The notes below the pieces were generated by a model. That model was not told where the DNA came from, did not search any database, and saw nothing but the letters and a program-made list of their open reading frames with translations. From Gracilibacillus orientalis (GTDB lineage Bacteria; Bacillota; Bacilli; Bacillales; Amphibacillaceae), in assembly GCF_900114645.1 (NCBI RefSeq), contig NZ_FOTR01000005.1, forward strand, positions 124,001 to 188,000: a DNA stretch of 64,000 bases, in the 5' to 3' direction. Both the position numbers and the translations under genes were made by a program. Position 1 is the stretch's first letter; every line of letters starts with the position of its first letter. Of this stretch, positions 27,618-36,229 are shown piece after piece.

Positions 27618-27664
27618 TTGATTTTTTTATTTGATTCTGTTATATTTATCTCGAATTCGAAATA
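27618..27664 (+). promoter_or_regulatory. Promoter with MhqR-like operator
   Basis: TTGATT (27618-27623), 17 bases, TATATT (27641-27646). Immediately downstream, covering the start site, is TATCTCGAATTCGAAATA (27647-27664), a dyad with one mismatch. It matches, as I recall it, the B. subtilis MhqR box (TATCTCGAATTCGAGATA) that controls quinone-detoxifying dioxygenases. It lies 29 bases before such a gene, which supports the assignment. MhqR itself is not in the window. Confidence 0.6.
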
Positions 27665-27692
27665 AATTACTTCAATTATAGGAGATGATTAT

Positions 27693-28679
27693 ATGAACGG
27701 CTTAAAAGGTATGCATCACGTAACGGCAATTACCAGCAGTGCGGAGGAGAATTATAAATTTTTTACCTATGTACTAGGTATGAGGTTAGTAAAGAAAACT
27801 GTTAATCAGGACGACATTCAAACATATCACCTGTTCTTTGCAGATGATAAAGGTAGTCCAGGAACAGATATGACCTTCTTTGACTTTCCTGGTATCCCGA
27901 AAGGCTCTCATGGTACGAATGAGATTTATCGTACTGGCTTTCGTGTTCCATCAGATGCCGCTCTTGTATACTGGGTGAAACGATTTGATAAGTTAGAGGT
28001 AAAGCATGATGGTATTGCTGAACAATTCGGTAAAAAAGTGTTAAATTTTGTCGATTTTGATGACCAGCAATATCAATTAATTTCAGATGAAAATAATGAA
28101 GGAGTTGCTTCTGGTACCCCATGGCAGGATGGTCCAATTCCACTAGAATATGCGATCACCGGATTAGGTCCGATTTTTGTACGCATTCAGGACTATAAAT
28201 ATTTCAAACAAGTAATGGAAAAAGTGTTGCTGTTTACCGAACTTGATCAGGATGGTTCACATCACTTATTTGAAGTTGGTGAAGGTGGGAATGGTGCTCA
28301 AGTAATTGTGGAAGAAAATGCTGTTTTACCTATGGCACGCCAAGGTTATGGCACTGTACACCATGCTGCTTTCCGAATTGATGATCTCGAAACATTACAC
28401 CAATGGGATGAGCATTATCGCAGCTTTGGTTTACAGACTTCTGGCTATGTCGATCGCTTTTTCTTTAAATCATTATATACAAGAGTAGCACCACAGATTT
28501 TATTTGAATTAGCTACCGACGGTCCAGGATTTATGGGAGATGAACCATACGAAACATTAGGCGAAAAACTATCTTTACCACCATTTTTAGAAAATAAACG
28601 AGAAGAAATAGAAGGAATGGTTCGCCATATTGATACTGTGAGAAGTTCGAAGCAGTTTGAGAAAGAATATGAGGATTAA
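27693..28679 (+). CDS. Ring-cleaving dioxygenase of the VOC superfamily (MhqO/MhqA-like)
   Basis: A 328-residue protein with two vicinal-oxygen-chelate (glyoxalase-fold) modules: LKGMHHVTAITSSAEENYKF at the start (metal His) and GTVHHAAFRIDD near residue 220. FELATDGPGF carries the third-ligand-type Glu. B. subtilis MhqA, MhqE and MhqO are close in size and detoxify hydroquinones and catechols derived from quinone stress. The MhqR-like operator upstream agrees with that role. Monocistronic; RBS TAGGAG before ATG. Confidence 0.85.
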   Translation: MNGLKGMHHVTAITSSAEENYKFFTYVLGMRLVKKTVNQDDIQTYHLFFADDKGSPGTDMTFFDFPGIPKGSHGTNEIYRTGFRVPSDAALVYWVKRFDKLEVKHDGIAEQFGKKVLNFVDFDDQQYQLISDENNEGVASGTPWQDGPIPLEYAITGLGPIFVRIQDYKYFKQVMEKVLLFTELDQDGSHHLFEVGEGGNGAQVIVEENAVLPMARQGYGTVHHAAFRIDDLETLHQWDEHYRSFGLQTSGYVDRFFFKSLYTRVAPQILFELATDGPGFMGDEPYETLGEKLSLPPFLENKREEIEGMVRHIDTVRSSKQFEKEYED

Positions 28680-28709
28680 ATATATCTAACATGGATTAAT
28701 AAGTCATCC

Positions 28710-28740
28710 CGAGTTCGGTTTTAACCGGGCTCTTTTTTTA
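28710..28740 (+). terminator. Terminator after the dioxygenase gene
   Basis: GAGTTCGGTT / AACCGGGCTC hairpin with TTTTTTT. A second hairpin with T-run, AGTATGCGAA (28760) / TTCGCATGCT (28792) plus TTTT, follows 20 bases later; nothing coding lies between them. Confidence 0.8.
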
Positions 28741-28930
28741 GTACTTATCTTGGAAAATGAGTATGCGAATCCCGATTATATGTTTCGCATGCTTTTTAAT
28801 GCGTGGAACTTGTTTATTTCACCTCGAATAGTCGTCCTTTTTTGTTTCTACTACAGATCAAGTTTTTTTCCTACCCGCCTTCTTTGTTTTTGCTATGTCT
28901 ATTTTGTAAATATTCGTGTTTTATAAAAAA

Positions 28931-28984
28931 TTAACCAAATTTTAACAGAATTCTAATACTGACATAACATTGGTTTGCTATATT
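28931..28984 (+). promoter_or_regulatory. PhoP-box-like repeat array and promoter
   Basis: Four six-base repeats at an exact 11-base period: TTAACC (28931), TTAACA (28942), CTAATA (28953), ATAACA (28964). This is the layout of a Bacillus PhoP box (TT(A/T)ACA direct repeats one helical turn apart). Nine bases later is an extended -10, TGCTATATT (28976-28984). It predicts PhoP-P activation under phosphate starvation of the secreted-protein gene at 29058. Confidence 0.6.
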
Positions 28985-29057
28985 TAATATCAATGGAAGG
29001 TAATCGTTGATACAGATTTTGTTTTGTGGAGTGACAGTACAAAATAGGAGGCTAACG

Positions 29058-30701
29058 ATGTATAGAAAATGGTCATACTTGTTAATTGCGTTTATGTGTC
29101 TATTTGCTGTGTTTGTACCAACTGCTGATGCGGAAGGACCATCAGATCCTGCTCCAGAAATAGCTCCAAATGGTTCAACAAATGGTCTATCTGTCTTGTT
29201 TGATAACACACATGCTCAGACTGCAGGTGCAGCAGATTGGGTAATTGATGGAGCATTTTCTGATTTTGCTGAAGCAATTGCAGAAGAAGGATATTATGTC
29301 GAGGAATTGCGAAAAGAAGGCAGATTTACTTTAAGTGATTTATCGGATTACGATGTTTTTGTAATACCAGAAGCAAATATTCCTTTCACCGATCAAGAAC
29401 AGCAAGCTATGGTAAATTATGTGGATCAAGGCGGGAGTATATTCTTCATTGCTGACCATTATAATGCAGATCGTAACAAAAACAGATGGGATTCTGCTGA
29501 GGCATTTAATGGATATAGACGTGGTGCATGGTCAGATCCGACTTTAGGAATGAGTCAAGAAGAAGCAGATTCTTTCTATATGCAAGATGTATCTAACTCG
29601 GATTGGTTAAGTGATCATTTTGGTATGCGCATACGTTACAATGCATTGGGTAATGTTAATTCAGATGTTATCGTTTCTCCTTCTCAGTCTTTTAATATTA
29701 CTGATAATGTAGATACGATGACAATGCATGCAGGATCAACAATTGCTATTACTGATCCGGATAAAGCAAAAGGAATCGTATATATAGAAGAGACAAATAA
29801 TGAATGGTCCCATGCTGTGGACCAAGGTGTATATAATGGTGGCGGAATAGAAGAAGGACCGTATGTAGCAATAGGTAAATATAATTCAGGAAAAGTAGCA
29901 GCTATAGGTGATTCTTCACCAGTTGAAGATATTACTCCAAAATATAAAAGGGAAGAAACAGGTGGTACGAAAAGGACATATGATGGATTCTACGACCAAG
30001 ATAACCATATTTTACTAACTAATTTGATTAATTGGTTAGCTGACCAAGAAGATTATACATCATTTGATCAAGTTGAAGATCTTGATTTGGACGAGGAAAC
30101 TTCTTTGTTAAGTATGGAAAACCCTGTAAACTCAACAGAGCCAGAACAAGAGCCATGGAGTGATCCGGCAAGTGGTTATAAATGGTGGGATCGTTCAACT
30201 TTTAAAGAGGATTCATATGGATATGAAGATGGCAATGAGCCTGATCCAAGTGACCCGGTAGAGGGCGTTACAGAAAACTTTGACAGCGGTAGTAAAGCAG
30301 CCTATGCAGCAGATAATGTCACATTAGCATCAGGTTCATGGCATTTTGATAATGCATTATTAGGAGCTTTGTCCTCAGATAAGAAAAACGGTTCACAATC
30401 TAGTCGTATTCGTTCTAATGGAACCATTTCGATGAATTTCGATGTGAACGGAGCAGATAGTGTGAGGGTAGTGCATGCTAACTTTGGCAGTGACATTGGA
30501 GCTAATTGGAGTTTAGAAAAGTCTACAAATGGAGGAACTACTTGGACATTTGTTGCTGGTTCTTTTACTAGCGGAAGTACACTGTCGTCAGAAACGATTC
30601 CAGTAAATGAAACAAATACGGTAAGATTCCGAATTGTTGTAGGAGGAACATCAGGAGAACGTATTAATATAGATGATTTTACAATTATAGAGGAAGAGTA
30701 A
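29058..30701 (+). CDS. Secreted protein with GldG/IFT52-like domain and C-terminal beta-sandwich
   Basis: A 547-residue exported protein. Start is at 29058 behind TAGGAGG, giving a signal peptide cleaved near PTADA. Residues about 45-330 resemble the glutamine-amidotransferase-like GldG/IFT52 fold (LSVLFDNTHAQTAG, YDVFVIPEANIPF, QGGSIFFIADHYNADRNKNRW). After a Pro/Asp-rich linker a C-terminal sandwich (ENFDSGSK to INIDDFTIIEE) resembles a module appended to Bacillus secreted nucleases. The PhoP-box-like promoter suggests a role in phosphate scavenging, e.g. acting on or binding nucleic acid or phosphoesters; that function is inference and no catalytic motif is assigned. Confidence 0.7.
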   Translation: MYRKWSYLLIAFMCLFAVFVPTADAEGPSDPAPEIAPNGSTNGLSVLFDNTHAQTAGAADWVIDGAFSDFAEAIAEEGYYVEELRKEGRFTLSDLSDYDVFVIPEANIPFTDQEQQAMVNYVDQGGSIFFIADHYNADRNKNRWDSAEAFNGYRRGAWSDPTLGMSQEEADSFYMQDVSNSDWLSDHFGMRIRYNALGNVNSDVIVSPSQSFNITDNVDTMTMHAGSTIAITDPDKAKGIVYIEETNNEWSHAVDQGVYNGGGIEEGPYVAIGKYNSGKVAAIGDSSPVEDITPKYKREETGGTKRTYDGFYDQDNHILLTNLINWLADQEDYTSFDQVEDLDLDEETSLLSMENPVNSTEPEQEPWSDPASGYKWWDRSTFKEDSYGYEDGNEPDPSDPVEGVTENFDSGSKAAYAADNVTLASGSWHFDNALLGALSSDKKNGSQSSRIRSNGTISMNFDVNGADSVRVVHANFGSDIGANWSLEKSTNGGTTWTFVAGSFTSGSTLSSETIPVNETNTVRFRIVVGGTSGERINIDDFTIIEEE

Positions 30702-30708
30702 AACATGG

Positions 30709-30752
30709 GATAGCCGCTAGCCTTTATTGGGTTAGCAGCTATCATTCATTTT
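30709..30752 (+). terminator. Terminator of the secreted-protein gene
   Basis: GATAGCCGCTAGCC pairs with GGGTTAGCAGCTATC (one mismatch), followed by ATTCATTTTT. Confidence 0.75.
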
Positions 30753-30760
30753 TAACAAAA

Positions 30761-30822
30761 TTATATTATTTTTTACAAGAAATTCATACCATCTTAATAC
30801 TTCTTCTGTAACATCGTATGTA
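30761..30822 (+). promoter_or_regulatory. Second, weaker PhoP-box-like array before phnD
   Basis: TTATAT (30761), TTTACA (30772), TTCATA (30783) and TTAATA (30794) repeat with an exact 11-base period; a TATGTA -10 candidate is at 30817. The sequence is AT-rich, so chance periodicity is possible, but the gene function (phosphonate uptake) agrees with Pho control. Confidence 0.4.
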
Positions 30823-30859
30823 GTTCTAAATATCTATATAAAGAAAGGAGACAATTATA

Positions 30860-31954
30860 TTGAAAAAAATATGGATTTTATTAATGGTAGCATGCATTTC
30901 TCTTTTGGTAGCATGTGGTAACAATGAAGAAGAGGACACAACCAATGAAGCAGAAGCTAGTGAAACAGAGGATAATACAGAGCCTGAGAGCGAAGAAACA
31001 GAGGAAGAGGCAACACAATCTATCGATGAATTATCGATTGGTTTTGTACCTTCACGAGATCCAGAAGAAATTGTAACAGCTACAGAACCTTTGAAAGATT
31101 TATTGAAAGAAGAAATGGCGAATTTGGGTTATGACATAGGAGAAGTGAAGATTGATGTAGGTACCAATTATGAAGCAGTAGGTGAAACACTTTCTGCAGG
31201 TACAACAGATATTGGTTTTATTCCTGGCGGTACATATGTACTGTATGATGATGGTGCAGAAGTTGTTTTGACAGCAACTCGTGCAGGCTTGAATAATGAC
31301 TCGGATGAAGCAAGTGACTGGAATGAAAATAAACCGACAGAACCGAGTGATGAACAGGTAACTTACTATCGTGCATTAATGATTGCCGGTCCTTCTGAAA
31401 AAGGACAGGAATTAGCAGAGAAAGTAAATAATGGAGAAGAATTAACAGCAGAAGATGTTGAAAGTGCTAACTGGGCAGTGATGTCATCATCATCTCCAGC
31501 GGGTTATATCTATCCATCATTATGGTTAAAAGATAACTTTGATCTTACGATTGCAGACTTACCAAATAAAGCAAAAGTAGATTCATATGGTAGTGCTTTT
31601 GCGAGAATGGCTGCAGAACAAATTGATGTCATGGTAACATATGCTGATGCCAGAAGGGATAATGAAGAGGCATGGCAATCAGAGTCTGAGAGAGAAGGAA
31701 CTATCTGGGATGAAACAAATGTTATTGGAGTAACTCCTGGTATTTACAACGACACAATTAGTGTAAGTAAAAACTCTGAAAAAATGGATGATGACTTAAA
31801 ATCTGCTATTCAACAAGCATTTATGAATATTGCGGATACAGAAGAAGGAAAAGAAGTAATTTCTATTTACAATCATGAAGGCTACCAAGAAGCAACAGAT
31901 GCAGACTATGATAAAGAACGTGAAGCACAAGAAATGGTGCAGTCATTAGATTAA
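30860..31954 (+). CDS. phnD: Phosphonate/phosphate-ester ABC transporter substrate-binding lipoprotein
   Basis: A 364-residue PhnD-type binding protein. The signal peptide ends in the lipobox LVAC and is followed by an acidic linker. The mature domain has SIGFVPSRDPEEI, the GTTDIGFIPGGTYV strand and YADARRDNE, family features of PhnD/PtxB proteins. Start is TTG, nine bases after GAAAGGAG. First gene of the phnD-C-E-E cluster; it ends at a hairpin that could reduce read-through into phnC, giving more binding protein than transporter. Substrate could be phosphonate, phosphite or a phosphoester. Confidence 0.9.
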   Translation: MKKIWILLMVACISLLVACGNNEEEDTTNEAEASETEDNTEPESEETEEEATQSIDELSIGFVPSRDPEEIVTATEPLKDLLKEEMANLGYDIGEVKIDVGTNYEAVGETLSAGTTDIGFIPGGTYVLYDDGAEVVLTATRAGLNNDSDEASDWNENKPTEPSDEQVTYYRALMIAGPSEKGQELAEKVNNGEELTAEDVESANWAVMSSSSPAGYIYPSLWLKDNFDLTIADLPNKAKVDSYGSAFARMAAEQIDVMVTYADARRDNEEAWQSESEREGTIWDETNVIGVTPGIYNDTISVSKNSEKMDDDLKSAIQQAFMNIADTEEGKEVISIYNHEGYQEATDADYDKEREAQEMVQSLD

Positions 31955-31986
31955 ATGTTCTACCTTTTTTAAATAATATTGAAGGT

Positions 31987-32024
31987 GAAATGAGGACATC
32001 ATTCTTTGGTGTCCTCATTTTTTC
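31987..32024 (+). terminator. Intra-operon terminator between phnD and phnC
   Basis: AAATGAGGACATC pairs with GGTGTCCTCATTT (one G-T and one A-G-free run of 11) around ATTCTTT, followed by TTTT. It lies 20 bases before the phnC start, so partial read-through is expected. Confidence 0.7.
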
Positions 32025-32042
32025 ACAAGGAAGGCGATAGAA

Positions 32043-32825
32043 ATGATTGAATTTACGAATGTTGATAAAGTATATCCAAATAAAGTGAAGGCACTAGAAA
32101 ATATTAATCTGAAGATTGAAAACGGAGAATTTGTGGCAGTCATCGGTTTATCTGGTGCAGGTAAGTCTACACTTATTCGATGTATTAATAGAATGCATGA
32201 TATTACGAAAGGTTCTCTTATAGTAGATGGCACCAATGTTGGGAGATTAAAAGGAAAAGAAATTCGAAATTTCCGAAAGAAGATTGGTATGATCTTTCAA
32301 TCCTTTAATTTAATCACACGTACTACTGTAATCAAAAATGTATTAGTTTCTTTTGTACCAGAGCTACCGTTTTGGCGAAAAATAACAGGAATCTTTAGTA
32401 AAGACCATAAATTAAAAGCATTGACTGCCTTAGATCAGGTTGGGATTTTAGAAAAGGCATATAATCGTGTTGACCAGTTATCAGGGGGACAGCAGCAACG
32501 TGTGGCATTAGCAAGAACATTAGCACAAAATCCCGATATTCTTCTTGCTGATGAACCAATTGCATCATTAGATCCGGTTACATCTAAACAAGTAATGGAT
32601 GATTTCAGGCGAATCAATCAAGAGATGGACATGACCGTGCTCTTAAATATTCACCATGTAGAAGTGGCACTGGAGTATGCGGATCGAATTATCGGTGTAA
32701 GGGGAGGGCAAGTTGTCTACGATGGTCCTGCTAATGAGGCAACAGATGAAGTATTAGACTATATTTACAAAGGTAATGTCGATGAAGTGAAACAAGAACT
32801 TCATGAGGAAGGTGCCTATGTTTGA
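32043..32825 (+). CDS. phnC: Phosphonate ABC transporter ATP-binding protein
   Basis: A 260-residue ATPase of the PhnC group. Walker A is GLSGAGKST, signature is LSGGQQQRVALART, Walker B is ILLADEPIASLDP and the switch His is in NIHHVEVA. It energises the two PhnE permeases that follow. Its last eight bases overlap the start of phnE, indicating translational coupling. RBS AAGGCGATAGAA before ATG. Confidence 0.94.
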   Translation: MIEFTNVDKVYPNKVKALENINLKIENGEFVAVIGLSGAGKSTLIRCINRMHDITKGSLIVDGTNVGRLKGKEIRNFRKKIGMIFQSFNLITRTTVIKNVLVSFVPELPFWRKITGIFSKDHKLKALTALDQVGILEKAYNRVDQLSGGQQQRVALARTLAQNPDILLADEPIASLDPVTSKQVMDDFRRINQEMDMTVLLNIHHVEVALEYADRIIGVRGGQVVYDGPANEATDEVLDYIYKGNVDEVKQELHEEGAYV

Positions 32826-33633
32826 TAAAATTTTCCCACCAAAACAAATTGTATTACCAAATGGTAAGACTGTTTCGGAAAAAAGATCACGCACACCTTT
32901 GATTTTGGTTTTGGTTCTCGTCGCAGTCTATTTATCGATAAGGTTTACTAACTTTGAGTTTATGGTATTAGCGACAAGTGGTCATGAATTTTTCGTTATT
33001 ATAAATGAAATGATTCCTCCTAAGTGGGAATACCTTCCACATTTATGGCAGCCTTTATTGGACACCATTATGATGTCGATCCTTGGTTCTGTATTAGGTT
33101 CACTTGTTGCTGTACCTGTTGCTTACCTAGCAGCATCTAATATTATAAAAAGCAAGATAGTCGTAATGGTTGCACGACTATTCTTAAGTATATTAAGAAC
33201 GATGCCTACTTTAGTCTCTGCTTTAATTGCAACTTTCATTTTTGGTTTAGGGACATTAGCTGGTACGATTGCTATTTTTCTATTTACGCTAGCATATGTA
33301 GGAAAGTTATTGTATGAGCAAATTGAGAATGCTAGTATGGGCGCTTTTGAGGCAATGGAATCGATCGGAATTACGAGAATTCAAGCATTTCGTTATGCGA
33401 TTTTCCCTCAAGTATTACCTAACTACTTATCTACTTCCTTGTTTTGTTTTGAAGGAAATGTACGTTATGCGGCAATTTTAGGTTATGTAGGCGCTGGTGG
33501 AATCGGTTTACTCTTGGATGAGGGATTAGGCTGGCGTGATTATACAAGTGTTGGAATGATATTACTCATGCTAGCTATTACGGTGTTTTTGATCGAGACA
33601 GTAAGTGAATATTTCAGGAAAAAGTTGATATGA
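32818..33633 (+). CDS. phnE: Phosphonate ABC transporter permease, first subunit
   Basis: A 271-residue permease. The ATG at 32818 is preferred over an upstream one at 32803 because GAGGAAGGTG lies at the right distance before it and it gives the usual overlap with phnC. About six transmembrane helices and the coupling segment EAMESIGITRIQAFRYAIFP are visible, with the GYVGAGGIGLLLDEG loop of PhnE proteins. Its paired permease is the next gene; a duplicated phnE is common in Bacillales. Confidence 0.9.
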   Translation: MFDKIFPPKQIVLPNGKTVSEKRSRTPLILVLVLVAVYLSIRFTNFEFMVLATSGHEFFVIINEMIPPKWEYLPHLWQPLLDTIMMSILGSVLGSLVAVPVAYLAASNIIKSKIVVMVARLFLSILRTMPTLVSALIATFIFGLGTLAGTIAIFLFTLAYVGKLLYEQIENASMGAFEAMESIGITRIQAFRYAIFPQVLPNYLSTSLFCFEGNVRYAAILGYVGAGGIGLLLDEGLGWRDYTSVGMILLMLAITVFLIETVSEYFRKKLI

Positions 33634-33648
33634 AAGGCTTGAATTAAG

Positions 33649-34455
33649 ATGGATGCTATCGAAAAACAGTTATATGCAAAACCAAGAAACAACAATTATA
33701 TTTATATTATTTCCGTTGTTATACTAGGTTTAATGATTTGGTCGTTATTTGTTATTGATTTTGGAAGTATGGAGGAAAGTGGTTGGACAATTGCTAAAAG
33801 TATTCTTTCAGGGATTGTCACACCGGATTTCGACTTCTTGTTGGATTTCACCACACAAGGTGTCATGTATTTATTAGTGGAAACGATAGCGATAGCTTTT
33901 TTAGGAACAATTTTTGGTGCAATCTTAGCCATTCCGCTTGCCTTTTTATCTGCATCAAATGTGGTTCCAAAGCCTGTAGCATTTATAACAAGGTTATTGT
34001 TAATTTTTATTCGTACAATCCCTTCATTGGTTTATGGTTTAATGTTTGTGCGGGTAGCAGGTCAAGGACCCTTTACTGGTGTATTGACGGTTGCGTTAAT
34101 TTCAATAGGTATGCTTGCTAAGCTTTTTGTCGATGCAATAGAAGACTTGGATACGAGTATCTTTGAATCTATGACATCGATTGGTTGTACCACTTTTGAG
34201 AAAATCAGGTTTGGTATTGTACCACAGCTTACGGCAATGTTTTTATCAATTGGAATTTATCGATTTGATATGAATCTTCGTGAGGCATCTATTCTTGGGC
34301 TTGTTGGTGCCGGCGGTATTGGTGCACCGTTAATCTTTGCAATGAATGCTTACCGATGGAACGAAGTTGGTTCAATATTAATAGGGCTTGTAGTATTAAT
34401 TTTTATCGTGGAAATTTGGTCTAATCATATGCGGAATAAATTAGTTCGTGGATGA
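33649..34455 (+). CDS. phnE: Phosphonate ABC transporter permease, second subunit
   Basis: A 268-residue PhnE paralogue starting 15 bases after the first. It has the coupling segment ESMTSIGCTTFEKIRFGIVP and the LGLVGAGGIGAPLIF loop, and about six transmembrane helices. The two PhnE proteins probably form a heterodimer in the membrane. No phosphonate-lyase or phosphonatase genes are in the window, so this cluster alone provides uptake only. Confidence 0.9.
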   Translation: MDAIEKQLYAKPRNNNYIYIISVVILGLMIWSLFVIDFGSMEESGWTIAKSILSGIVTPDFDFLLDFTTQGVMYLLVETIAIAFLGTIFGAILAIPLAFLSASNVVPKPVAFITRLLLIFIRTIPSLVYGLMFVRVAGQGPFTGVLTVALISIGMLAKLFVDAIEDLDTSIFESMTSIGCTTFEKIRFGIVPQLTAMFLSIGIYRFDMNLREASILGLVGAGGIGAPLIFAMNAYRWNEVGSILIGLVVLIFIVEIWSNHMRNKLVRG

Positions 34456-34535
34456 AAAAGTTTGTGAAAAACAAAAAGATTAGGGGATTTTTGTATATTT
34501 AGCTTAAAATTCTGTGTGGTGTCATTCAACCACTG

Positions 34536-34563
34536 TTTACAAATAATTGAATCATGGTAAAAT
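34536..34563 (+). promoter_or_regulatory. Promoter of the T-box leader
   Basis: TTTACA (34536-34541), 16 bases, TAAAAT (34558-34563); the leader would begin near 34570. Confidence 0.55.
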
Positions 34564-34570
34564 GATCTCA

Positions 34571-34880
34571 TATTTAAAGCGATGAAGAGAAGAGTAAATG
34601 TGCTTAAGCCTAACAGAGAACTCCGTTAGCTGAGAAGGAGGATGTAGAAGCACATTGAAACAACCCTTGGAGCTGTATGTGGGATATCGTTTTTAGGATG
34701 ATTGATAATGTACCGGTTTCCTCCCGTTATAGAGATAGAGTATATCTTGCAAAACATTTTGCAGGCGTACTTGAAAAGGTTTTTGTGGCGACACAAAAAT
34801 TAACTGAGGTGGCACAGCGAACTTCTAAATTCAAGGAGTCCCGCCCTCAAGTCAAAAGACATGGGGGTGGGACTCTTTTT
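34571..34880 (+). promoter_or_regulatory. T-box riboswitch, predicted glutamine specifier (CAA)
   Basis: Stem I: loop-E strand AGTA (34593) faces GAA (34657); above it ATGTGCTT (34598-34605) pairs with AAGCACAT (34648-34655), then AGAGAA and the distal CTCC/GGAG hairpin. The base after GAA is A and the next three are CAA (34661-34663), the specifier position by comparison with glyQS and ilv-leu leaders. The T-box core is AACTGAGGTGGCACAGCG (34802-34819); its UGGC would pair with a GCCA tRNA end, i.e. discriminator G73, which fits tRNA-Gln. The terminator is GAGTCCCGCCC/GGGGGTGGGACTC plus five T (34836-34880). Uncharged tRNA-Gln should therefore switch on the MFS gene. Confidence 0.85.
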
Positions 34881-34918
34881 GTGTTTCTTGAAAATTTAAA
34901 TTTAGGAGTTGTTATAAA

Positions 34919-36229
34919 TTGAAAATGGCTAGGTGGAGATATCCATTATTACTTCTGTCGGGTATTGGTGTATCGAATTTAGGAGCATGGATATACTTAA
35001 TTGCGCTCAACTTGATTGTTTTAGATATGACTGGATCACCATTTGCAGTATCTATTCTTTATATCCTGATACCGATTGCCACTTTGTGTACAAATGTTTG
35101 GTCGGGAAGTTTTATTGATAGATTAAACAAACGTCATTTAATGATATGCTTAGATCTAATTAGAGCAGTATTAATATTTTTATTTCCATATATGGATTCA
35201 CTTATTTTAATTTATGTATTAGTTTTTATCGTCAATATTGCAAATTCCATATTTGAACCAGCATCTATGGTCTATATGACAAAACTTATTCCCAAGAAGG
35301 ACCGTCAAAGGTTTAATGCATTGAGAAATTTCATCCATTCAAGTGGTTTTATACTCGGACCTTCAATAGCGGGAATTCTTTTTGTTATTGGGTCTCCATA
35401 TTCAGCTATTCAATTAAATGCACTAGCTTTATTTATTTCAGCCATAATTATCCTCTTCCTACCTAATTTGGAAATTAGAGAGGGAAATGGGATGTCGGTA
35501 AAAGTTAATATTAGAATAATTAGAGATGATTGGAGAAAGATTTTCACTTTTAGTAAATCAAACAGGCATATTACATTGGTTTATGTTCTTTTTAGTGGAA
35601 TTACTATATTTATGACGTCGTTAGATTCATTAGAAGCTGCATTTGCAACAGAAGTTCTTTCTTTAACTGAAAGTGTTTATGGATTTCTTGTTAGTATTGC
35701 TGGGTTAGGGATTATAACAGGATCACTAACAAATGCTATATTTACCAACAGGCTGAAAATAAATTGGCTTATTGGTTTTGGTGCAATTTTTACACCGCTT
35801 GGGTATGTAATTTTTGCATTCTCACAGAATTTCATTTGGGCATCTATAGGTTTTTTTACGTTAACATTTGCCTTATCATTTGCAAATACAGGCTTTTTAA
35901 CTTTTTATCAAAACAATGTGCCAGTCAATATCATGGGGAGGTTTTCGAGTATTCTAGGCATGGTAGAGGCTTTGCTAATCATTATAGTTACAGTAACAGT
36001 TGGAATATTTGCAGAATTGCTAGAGATTCGTCCCATTTATTTAATAGGCTCTTTTGCTTTTTTGATCTTAGGGTTTATCATTAATGTAGTCATTTTCGAT
36101 AAATCAAAAAAAGCCTACTATGACCAAGATAAGTTTGCAATCGATGACTACTCAAGATATGATAAAAGAAAAATGGAGTGCGATTATGAAGAAAATGGAG
36201 CAAGCGGCACAACTGATAGCACAAAATAA
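34919..36229 (+). CDS. MFS transporter, MefA-like efflux (MFS_3) type
   Basis: A 436-residue twelve-helix transporter. The pattern GSFIDRLNKRHLMI after helix 2 and the PASMVYMTKLIPKKDRQRFNAL segment are characteristic of the MefA/MFS_3 efflux group (macrolide and related drug exporters). Start is TTG, ten bases after AGGAG; the ATG two codons later is too far from it. It is the first gene behind the Gln T-box and overlaps the following rRNA methyltransferase by 44 bases. Import of glutamine is not what this subfamily suggests; export of an antibiotic or amino-acid analogue is more likely. Substrate unknown. Confidence 0.85.
   Translation: MKMARWRYPLLLLSGIGVSNLGAWIYLIALNLIVLDMTGSPFAVSILYILIPIATLCTNVWSGSFIDRLNKRHLMICLDLIRAVLIFLFPYMDSLILIYVLVFIVNIANSIFEPASMVYMTKLIPKKDRQRFNALRNFIHSSGFILGPSIAGILFVIGSPYSAIQLNALALFISAIIILFLPNLEIREGNGMSVKVNIRIIRDDWRKIFTFSKSNRHITLVYVLFSGITIFMTSLDSLEAAFATEVLSLTESVYGFLVSIAGLGIITGSLTNAIFTNRLKINWLIGFGAIFTPLGYVIFAFSQNFIWASIGFFTLTFALSFANTGFLTFYQNNVPVNIMGRFSSILGMVEALLIIIVTVTVGIFAELLEIRPIYLIGSFAFLILGFIINVVIFDKSKKAYYDQDKFAIDDYSRYDKRKMECDYEENGASGTTDSTK

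Noticed and set aside
34677-34922. Open frame of 81 codons inside the T-box leader
   Set aside because: It spans the antiterminator and terminator, has no RBS, and its sequence is explained by the riboswitch structure.
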